Source of the DNA: Reyranella sp.
GTDB lineage: Bacteria; Pseudomonadota; Alphaproteobacteria; Reyranellales; Reyranellaceae
Direction of reading: 5' to 3'
Length of the DNA stretch: 56,290 nucleotides
Assembly (NCBI RefSeq): GCF_030651995.1
Contig: NZ_JAUSBN010000042.1
Coordinates: forward strand, 1 to 56,290
The position numbers were made by a program, and so were the translations under genes. Each line of letters opens with the position of its first letter. Positions within the stretch are counted from its first letter, which is position 1. Shown piece by piece: positions 50,354 through 56,290 of this stretch. Below the pieces are notes generated by a model. It ran no database searches. It saw only the letters and a list, made by a program, of their open reading frames with translations, and was not told the DNA's origin.

Positions 50354-50422
50354 TGTCATCCCGAACGAAGTGAGGGACCTTTGGGCTACCCTGAAAGGTC
50401 CCTCGCCGTGCTCGGGATGACA
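50354..50422. repeat. Palindromic repeat (family A), second copy
   Basis: Imperfect 29-bp arms at 50354-50382 and 50394-50422 around an 11-bp loop, same family as 1405-1474. It sits between the binding-protein gene and the permease. This is a classic place for a hairpin that protects the highly expressed upstream mRNA from 3' exonucleases or lowers permease expression. Confidence 0.88.
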
Positions 50423-50445
50423 TTCTCGCCTTCCTCGGCCATCGC

Positions 50446-52320
50446 GTGACCCTCGCTTCCATCCTCATCCAGCTGCTGAATGGGCTGGCGGCCGCCGCGT
50501 CGCTGTTCCTGGTGTCGGCCGGCCTGTCGCTGATCTTCGGCGTCACGCGGATCGTGAATTTCGCGCACGGCTCGCTCTACATGCTGGGCCTCTACGGCGC
50601 CTACTCGCTGATCGAGTTCTTCGGACGCACGCCGCTGGGATTCTGGGGCGCCGTCGTGTTGGCCGCTCTTGCCGTCGGGCTGGTCGGTGTCCTGATCGAG
50701 GTACTGGTGCTGCGGCGCATCTATCGCGCGCCGGAGCTGTTCCAGTTGCTGGCGACCTTCGCGGTCGTGCTGGTGATCAAGGACATCGCGCTCTTCACCT
50801 GGGGCGCCGAGGATCTGGTCGGGCCGCGCGCGCCTGGCCTGTCGATGGCGGTCGAGATCATGGGGCGGCGAATCCCGGCCTATGACCTGCTGCTGATCGC
50901 CATCGGTCCCGTCGTGCTGGCACTTCTCTGGCTGCTGCTGACGCGCACGCGCTGGGGGGCGCTGGTGCGCGCCGCGACCCAGGACCGCGAGATGGTCGGA
51001 GCGCTGGGCGTCGACCAGGCCAAGCTCTTCACCTCGGTGTTCTTCGTGGGCTCGGTCCTCGCAGGGCTGGGCGGCGCGCTGCAGATCCCGCGCGAGCCGG
51101 CCAATCTCGAACTCGACCTCGCCATCATCGCCGATGCCTTCGTGGTCACGGTGGTGGGCGGGCTGGGCAGCATCGGCGGCGCCTTCCTGGCCGCCATCAT
51201 CATCGGCGTCGCCAAGGCCTTCTGCATCGGCATCGGCACCGTGACCTGGTTCGGCTTCGAGATTTCCTTCTCCAAGCTCACGCTGGTGGTCGAGTTCCTG
51301 ATCATGGCGCTGGTGCTGGTCGTGCGGCCCTACGGGCTGCTGGGCAAGCCGCAGGCCGCGCAGCGGGCGGCCGAACCGGCGCCGCGGCTGCAGGTGCCGT
51401 CCTGGACCTTCGCGCTGGTCTGGCTGGCGCTGCTCGCCCTCGTGCCTTTGGTTGCCGACCGCTACACCACGATCCTGCTGACCGACATCGTCTGCTTTGC
51501 ACTCTTCTCGGTCTCGCTCCATTTCATCATGGGCCCGGCCGGCATGGTTTCGTTCGGCCACGCAGCCTATTTCGGCATCGGCGCCTATGCGGCGGGCCTG
51601 CTGATGAAGCGTTTCGGCCTGCCGATGGAAGCCGCCCTTCTGCTGGCGCCGCTGGTCGCCGGCCTGTTCGCCATCGTCTACGGCTGGTTCTGCGTGCGGC
51701 TCTCGGGCGTCTACCTCGCCATGCTGACGCTCGCCTTCGCGCAGATCAGCTGGTCGATCGTCTTCCAGTGGGATTCAATGACGGGCGGCAGCAACGGTGT
51801 CTTCGGCGTCTGGCCGTCGGCCTGGCTCGCCGACAAGACCACCTACTACTATCTCGCACTCGTCCTGTGCGGCGCCGGCATCGTCTTCCTGTGGCGCGTG
51901 CTGTTCTCGCCGTTCGGCTATGCCCTGCGGGCCGGCCGCGACTCGCCGCTGCGAGCCGAGGCGATCGGCATCGACCTGCGTGGCTTCCAATGGGCGGCCT
52001 TCGTGCTGGTGGGCGCGCTGGCCGGTCTCGCGGGCGCGGTCTACGCCTTCTCCAAGGGCAGCATCTCGCCCTCCAGCATCTCGATCGCGCAATCGACCGA
52101 CGGGCTCATCATGGTCCTGCTGGGCGGCGTCGAAACCCTGACGGGCCCGGTGGTCGGCGCGGCGATCTTCACCTGGCTGCGCGACGTCGTGGCCCGCAAC
52201 ACCGAATTCTGGCGCGCCGTGATGGGCGGCGTGATCCTGCTGATCGTGCTCCTGTTCCCGCAGGGGCTGGTCGGCGGCCTGAAGGCGCTGGTCGCGCGCT
52301 GGCGGGAGCAGCGGGCATGA
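50446..52320 (+). CDS. Fused ABC permease (LivH-LivM type)
   Basis: 624 residues joining both inner-membrane permeases. Residues 1-295 are LivH-like (LFLVSAGLSLIFGVTRIVNFAHGSLYMLG, VVTVVGGLGSIGGAF). Residues about 320-624 are LivM-like (FIMGPAGMVSFGHAAYFGIGAYAAGLL, FVLVGALAGLAGAVYAFSKG). The two are joined by a short charged linker (KPQAAQRAAEPAPRLQ). GTG at 50446 starts it, 100 bp after the binding protein. The stop overlaps the ATPase gene (ATGA). Confidence 0.93.
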   Translation: MTLASILIQLLNGLAAAASLFLVSAGLSLIFGVTRIVNFAHGSLYMLGLYGAYSLIEFFGRTPLGFWGAVVLAALAVGLVGVLIEVLVLRRIYRAPELFQLLATFAVVLVIKDIALFTWGAEDLVGPRAPGLSMAVEIMGRRIPAYDLLLIAIGPVVLALLWLLLTRTRWGALVRAATQDREMVGALGVDQAKLFTSVFFVGSVLAGLGGALQIPREPANLELDLAIIADAFVVTVVGGLGSIGGAFLAAIIIGVAKAFCIGIGTVTWFGFEISFSKLTLVVEFLIMALVLVVRPYGLLGKPQAAQRAAEPAPRLQVPSWTFALVWLALLALVPLVADRYTTILLTDIVCFALFSVSLHFIMGPAGMVSFGHAAYFGIGAYAAGLLMKRFGLPMEAALLLAPLVAGLFAIVYGWFCVRLSGVYLAMLTLAFAQISWSIVFQWDSMTGGSNGVFGVWPSAWLADKTTYYYLALVLCGAGIVFLWRVLFSPFGYALRAGRDSPLRAEAIGIDLRGFQWAAFVLVGALAGLAGAVYAFSKGSISPSSISIAQSTDGLIMVLLGGVETLTGPVVGAAIFTWLRDVVARNTEFWRAVMGGVILLIVLLFPQGLVGGLKALVARWREQRA

Positions 52321-53066
52321 GTCCCACGATCCTGCAGGTCGAAGGGTTGCACAAGGCGTTCGGCGGCGTCCAGGCGGTGGCCGACGTCTCCTTCGCCGTG
52401 TCGGCCGGCGAGATGCTGGCGCTGATCGGGCCCAACGGGGCGGGCAAGAGCACCTGCTTCAACATGCTGAACGGCCAGCTCACGCCCGACTCCGGCATCG
52501 TCCGCCTCGAAGGCCGCGACATCGTCGGTCTGCGCCCGCGCGCCATCTGGCGGCTGGGCGTCGGCCGCACCTTCCAGATCACCGCCACCTTCGCCTCGCT
52601 CAGCGTCCGCGAGAACGTGCAGATGGCGCTCTATTCCCATGCCGGCCGGCTGCGCTCGCTGCTGTCGCGCTTCGGCGCGGCGTTCGGTGGGGAAGCCGAT
52701 GCGCTGCTCGACCAGGTCGGCATGCTCGACCAGGCGGAGCGGACCTGCGGCGTGCTGGCCTATGGCGACCTGAAGCGGGTCGAGCTCGCCATCGCGCTCG
52801 CCAACGAGCCGCGCCTGCTGCTTATGGACGAGCCGACCGCCGGCATGGCGCCCAAGGAGCGCGTCGCGCTGATGGAGCTGACGGCGCGGCTGGCGCGGGC
52901 GCGCAACATCGCGGTCCTGTTCACCGAGCACGACATGGACGTGGTGTTCAGCCAGGCCGACCGCATCATCGTGCTCGACCGGGGCGTGCTGATCGCCGGC
53001 GGCACGCCGCCGGAAGTCCGGGCCAATCCCAATGTGCGCGCGGTCTATCTCGGGAGCGCGCATTGA
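52317..53066 (+). CDS. ABC transporter ATPase, LivG type
   Basis: 249 residues. Walker A IGPNGAGKST, signature region LAYGDLKRVELAIAL (a diverged LSGGQ), Walker B LLLMDEPTAGMAP and the H-loop FTEHDMDVVF. LivG-type subunits have this YGDxK(R)xE signature variant. It overlaps both the permease (ATGA) and the LivF gene (TTGA). Confidence 0.95.
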   Translation: MSPTILQVEGLHKAFGGVQAVADVSFAVSAGEMLALIGPNGAGKSTCFNMLNGQLTPDSGIVRLEGRDIVGLRPRAIWRLGVGRTFQITATFASLSVRENVQMALYSHAGRLRSLLSRFGAAFGGEADALLDQVGMLDQAERTCGVLAYGDLKRVELAIALANEPRLLLMDEPTAGMAPKERVALMELTARLARARNIAVLFTEHDMDVVFSQADRIIVLDRGVLIAGGTPPEVRANPNVRAVYLGSAH

Positions 53067-53779
53067 CGGCCCCGCCGATGCTCGAGGTCAAGGACCTGCA
53101 CGCCTTCTATGGCCGCGCCCATATCCTGCACGGCATTTCGCTCGAGGTGCGCGCGGGCGAGGTCGTGGCGCTGCTCGGCCGCAACGGCGCGGGCAAGTCG
53201 ACGGCGATGAAGGCCATCATGGGGCTGGTGCCGCCGGCCCGCGGCGAGGTGAGCTTCGCCGGCCAGCGCATCGAGCGCCTGCCGCCGTACCGCATCGCGC
53301 GCCTTGGCCTCGGGTACGTGCCCGAGGAACGACGCATCTTCACCGAACTGTCGGTGATGGAGAATCTCGAAGTCGGGCGTCAGGCCGCGCGGGCCGGCGT
53401 GCCGCTCTGGACGGAAGACAAGCTCTTCGCGCTCTTTCCGAACCTGGCCCGCATGCGCGAACGGCCGGGCGGGCGCATGTCAGGCGGCGAGCAGCAGATG
53501 CTCACCATTGCCCGTACCCTGATGGGCAATCCGAGCTGCGTGCTGCTCGACGAGCCGTCGGAGGGGCTGGCGCCCATCATCGTCGAGGAGATGGCCAATT
53601 CCATCCGGGCGCTGAAGGGCGAGGGTGTGTCGGTGATCCTGTGCGAACAGAACCTGCATTTCGCGCTGGGCGTCGCCGACCGCGCCTACATCATCGAAAA
53701 GGGCCAGATCCGCTTCGGTGGTTCCATGGCCGAGCTGGCGGCCAACGAGTCCCTCCGCGAACAATATCTTTCGGTTTGA
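53063..53779 (+). CDS. ABC transporter ATPase, LivF type
   Basis: 238 residues. Walker A LLGRNGAGKST, GLGYVPEERRIFTELSVMENL, signature MSGGEQQMLTIARTL, Walker B VLLDEPSEGLAP, and ILCEQNLHFAL. A TTG overlapping the LivG stop is the likely start; an in-frame ATG at 53078 is the alternative. It completes an importer of the branched-chain/amide class, with four bp to the hydantoinase-like gene. Confidence 0.94.
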   Translation: MTAPPMLEVKDLHAFYGRAHILHGISLEVRAGEVVALLGRNGAGKSTAMKAIMGLVPPARGEVSFAGQRIERLPPYRIARLGLGYVPEERRIFTELSVMENLEVGRQAARAGVPLWTEDKLFALFPNLARMRERPGGRMSGGEQQMLTIARTLMGNPSCVLLDEPSEGLAPIIVEEMANSIRALKGEGVSVILCEQNLHFALGVADRAYIIEKGQIRFGGSMAELAANESLREQYLSV

Positions 53780-53783
53780 ACCC

Positions 53784-55829
53784 ATGTCCGCCAAGAGCTC
53801 ATTTACCGTCGGCATCGATGTCGGCGGCACCTTCACCGACCTGCTGGCGATCGATCCGGCCACCAACGAGGTGAGGCTCGCCAAGGTGCCGACCACCGTC
53901 GACAATCAAGCGATCGGCTTCATGGAGGCGCTGGCGGCGGCGGGACTGGATCCGGCGCTGCTCCAGGCGGTCGTGCATGGCACGACGACGACCACGAACG
54001 CGCTGCTCGAACGCAAGATCGCCAAGGTCGGGCTCATCACGACGAAGGGCTTCCGCGACGTGCTGGAGCTGGGCCGCCGCACGCGGCCTCAGGCTTACGG
54101 CCTGCGCGGCACCTTCACGCCGCTGATCGACCGCGAGGTGCGGCTCGAAGTCCCCGAGCGCATGGATGCCGACGGCAAGGTCCTGACGGCGCTCGACGAG
54201 GCCGCCGTCGCCGACGCCGCCAAGAAGCTGTTGGTGGCGGGTTGCGAGGCCGTCGTCATCCATTTCCTGCACAGCTACATCAACCCGGCGCATGAGCGGC
54301 GCGCCGCCGAGATCGTGCGCGGGCTTTGGCCGAATGCCTATGTCACGGCGGGCCATGCCATCCTGTCGGAGTACCGCGAGTACGAGCGCGGCGTGACCGC
54401 GGCTGTGAATGCTTCCGTGCAACCGGTACTCGACCGTTACCTGTCGCGCCTGCGCACGGAGCTGAAAGCCAAGGGCTACGACCGCGATCTGCTGGTGATG
54501 CAGGGCAATGGCGGCACGATCTCTTCGCAGCTCATCGCCGAGGCGGCGGTGAACACGGTGATGTCCGGCCCGGCCTCGGGCGTGATGGCGGCGGCCTATA
54601 CCGGTCGCGCCTCGGGCCATCCCAACCTGATCACCTACGACATGGGCGGCACCTCGACCGATGTCGGCCTGATCGAGAATGCCGTGCCGCAGGTGTCGGG
54701 CGAGCTCGAACTCGAATATGCGATGCCGATCCACGTGCCGATGGTCGACGTCCACACGATCGGCGCCGGCGGCGGTTCCATCGCCTCGGTCGATGCGGCC
54801 GGCATGCTGCGGGTCGGGCCGGAGAGCGCGGGCGCCCGGCCCGGTCCGATCTGCTACGGCCGCGGCGGCTCGGAGCCCACCATCACCGACGCCAACCTGG
54901 TGCTGGGCCGGCTCAATCCCGACAAGCTCTTGGGCGTCGACCATCCGGTGACGCTCGATCATGTGCGCGCGCTGGTGCTGGAGAAGGTCGGCCAGCGGCT
55001 CGGCCTCGATGCCGAGGCGGCGGCTGCCGCCATCCTGCGCATCGCCAACGACCGCATGGCCGGCGCCGTGCGTCTCGTGTCGCTGTCGCGCGGCCACGAT
55101 CCGCGCGACTTCGCACTCTTCGCCTTCGGCGGCGCGGGCCCGCTGCATGCGACCGCGCTGGCGCGCGAACTCGGCATCCCGACCGTGCTGGTGCCGGCGC
55201 GGCCCGGCATCACCAATGCGCTGGGCTGCGTCGTGGCCGACCTGCGCCACGACTATGTGCGCACCGTGAACAAGCCTTTGTCCGCGGTCGACGACGCCAC
55301 GGTGGCGCGCATCTATGCCGAGCAGGCGGCCGAAGGAGAGGCCACGATCGCGCGCGAGGGCGTGCCGGTGCGCGAGCTGCGCCGCGTCCTGTCGGCCGAC
55401 ATGCAGTTCCAGGGGCAGAGCCACATCCTGTCGGTCGGCGTCGACAGCGCCGGCATCGGTGTTGCCGGCCTGCACAAGGCCTTCGCCGCCGCCTACTGGC
55501 GCCGCTTCGGCATCGAGCTGCCGGAGATCCCGCCGGTGCTCGTCAACCTGCACACCGCCGTGATCGGCGTGCGCCCGGAAATCTCGCTGGCCGCGCTGGC
55601 CGCCACCGATCGCGCACCGACGCTCGCGGCCGCTAAGCTCGGCGCCCGTCGCGTCTGGTTCAGCGACGGCTGGCACGAGACGCCGGTCTATGCCCGCGAG
55701 AAGCTGCCGCTCGATGCGGCCTTCGAGGGGCCGGCGATCCTCGAACAGCTCGACTGCACCACCGTCGTCGAACCGGGCGACAACGTCCGGCAGGACAGGC
55801 TCGGCAATTTGCTGATATCAGTCGGCTAA
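53784..55829 (+). CDS. Hydantoinase A / 5-oxoprolinase-like protein, complete
   Basis: 681 residues, full length. FTVGIDVGGTFTDLLAID, VVHGTTTTTNALLERK, VMQGNGGTIS, LITYDMGGTSTDVGL, and IGAGGGSIASVD are the family motifs. The C-terminal domain runs through VLVNLHTAVIGVRPE. It probably uses ATP to open a lactam or imide ring. It follows the importer by 4 bp, so uptake and ring opening are likely linked. No HyuB partner is adjacent downstream, since the next gene is an enolase-superfamily enzyme; some family members act without it or use a distant partner. Confidence 0.93.
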   Translation: MSAKSSFTVGIDVGGTFTDLLAIDPATNEVRLAKVPTTVDNQAIGFMEALAAAGLDPALLQAVVHGTTTTTNALLERKIAKVGLITTKGFRDVLELGRRTRPQAYGLRGTFTPLIDREVRLEVPERMDADGKVLTALDEAAVADAAKKLLVAGCEAVVIHFLHSYINPAHERRAAEIVRGLWPNAYVTAGHAILSEYREYERGVTAAVNASVQPVLDRYLSRLRTELKAKGYDRDLLVMQGNGGTISSQLIAEAAVNTVMSGPASGVMAAAYTGRASGHPNLITYDMGGTSTDVGLIENAVPQVSGELELEYAMPIHVPMVDVHTIGAGGGSIASVDAAGMLRVGPESAGARPGPICYGRGGSEPTITDANLVLGRLNPDKLLGVDHPVTLDHVRALVLEKVGQRLGLDAEAAAAAILRIANDRMAGAVRLVSLSRGHDPRDFALFAFGGAGPLHATALARELGIPTVLVPARPGITNALGCVVADLRHDYVRTVNKPLSAVDDATVARIYAEQAAEGEATIAREGVPVRELRRVLSADMQFQGQSHILSVGVDSAGIGVAGLHKAFAAAYWRRFGIELPEIPPVLVNLHTAVIGVRPEISLAALAATDRAPTLAAAKLGARRVWFSDGWHETPVYAREKLPLDAAFEGPAILEQLDCTTVVEPGDNVRQDRLGNLLISVG

Positions 55830-55853
55830 CGAATAAATCCGGAGGAAACGAAG

Positions 55854-56290
55854 ATGAAGGTGACGGACGTCGTCTGCCATATCCTGAGCTGCAAGGTCGA
55901 CAAGCCGTTTGTCTCGGCGCGTGGCTGGGTCTACGGCACGCGCTCGACCTGCCTGGTCGAGATCTCGACCGACGAGGGCATCACCGGGTGGGGCGAATGC
56001 TACGGCCCGGCCGCCGTCGCCAAGACCTTCGTCGAGACGCAGTACAAGGCGAGGGTGATCGGCCGCGATCCGTTCGACGTCGAGGCGATCTGGGAAGACC
56101 TCTACAACAGGATCAAGGACTACGGCACGACCGGCATGGCGATCTCGGCCATCTCCGGCATCGACATCGCGCTGTGGGACATCATGGGCCGCGCCGTGAA
56201 CAAGCCGGTGCACAAGCTGATCGGCGGCGCCTATCGCACCGAGGTGATTCCCTACGCGACCGGTCTCTACTTCATCGACATGAATCGCCT
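55854..56290 (+). CDS. Mandelate racemase / muconate lactonizing enzyme family protein (5' part)
   Basis: The first 145 codons of an enolase-superfamily enzyme; the barrel with catalytic residues lies beyond the window. The N-terminal capping domain reads MKVTDVVCHILSCKVDKPFV, TCLVEISTDEGITGWGECYG, and SAISGIDIALWDIMGRAVNKPVHKLIGG. GGAGG precedes ATG 55854. These enzymes take a proton from next to a carboxylate, leading to racemisation, cycloisomerisation or dehydration, and would suit a ring-opened acid. Confidence 0.92.
   Translation, partial: MKVTDVVCHILSCKVDKPFVSARGWVYGTRSTCLVEISTDEGITGWGECYGPAAVAKTFVETQYKARVIGRDPFDVEAIWEDLYNRIKDYGTTGMAISAISGIDIALWDIMGRAVNKPVHKLIGGAYRTEVIPYATGLYFIDMNR

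Noticed and set aside
53799..55676. A 625-codon minus-strand open frame
   Set aside because: Antisense of the hydantoinase A-like gene; composition (His/Arg/Gly/Asp) is that of shadow frames.

Overview
The window is bacterial, about two-thirds G+C, densely packed and full of 4-base start/stop overlaps (ATGA, GTGA, TTGA). The gene content points to an alphaproteobacterium: a phasin with TGCA-box promoter elements, a FYDLN-type zinc-ribbon protein next to tRNA-Ala, the aroA-cmk-rpsA-ihfB block, a PetP/PetR-like MarR and response regulator pair, and HWE/HisKA_2-type signalling. Two dispersed palindromic repeat families of the kind common in this class are also present. A soil or freshwater genus such as Reyranella would fit, but that placement is inference from gene order and protein style, not from a search.

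Layout. 1-5.2 kb: the N-terminal two-thirds of a hydantoinase A-like protein (minus), a palindromic repeat, ubiK, a crotonase-fold protein, proC coupled to a TetR regulator, a phasin with an elaborate promoter, and csaA. 5.2-10.7 kb: two different branched-chain-type aminotransferases flank a sensor kinase, an OmpR-type regulator and a MarR regulator, with a glutathione transferase between; the second aminotransferase has a tandem operator inside its promoter. 10.7-15 kb: a small membrane protein, then a TPP riboswitch and a thiOSGEF operon. 15-19.2 kb (minus): moaE, moaD, pgsA and uvrC in one overlapping block, then phoH. 19.3-21.7 kb: a terminator with a possible structured RNA, guanine deaminase, and an arylformamidase-like hydrolase. 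21.8-28.6 kb is a looser accessory region: a membrane-anchored SGNH protein, a clear and a degenerate sulfotransferase, small secreted or unknown proteins, a soluble kinase with its CheY-like partner, and a frameshifted membrane-protein remnant.

28.6-33.3 kb holds an unusual set of exported proteins: three pentapeptide-repeat proteins, a coiled-coil protein, and facing them a second, highly repetitive coiled-coil protein. 33.6-39 kb is housekeeping: tRNA-Ala(GGC), the zinc-ribbon protein, aroA, cmk, rpsA, ihfB and a LapA-domain membrane protein. 39.1-41.3 kb encodes an ornithine cyclodeaminase-like enzyme and a class III CoA-transferase.

41.6-56.3 kb is the most interesting part. A MarR regulator precedes a strong 20-bp palindrome at the start of a fully coupled operon: a FAD subunit, a fused iron-sulfur/molybdopterin hydroxylase, a 6-hydroxynicotinate reductase-like Fe-S protein, a UPF0280/ApbE-like protein, an AA_synth-family protein and an NTF2-like protein. 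Next comes a complete branched-chain-type ABC importer with fused permeases, then a hydantoinase A-like ATPase and an enolase-superfamily enzyme cut by the window edge. Together these read as uptake and degradation of a nitrogen-containing, probably heterocyclic, compound by hydroxylation, ring reduction and ATP-driven ring opening. The substrate cannot be told from sequence. The UPF0280 gene carries an about 150-bp palindromic repeat inserted in frame.
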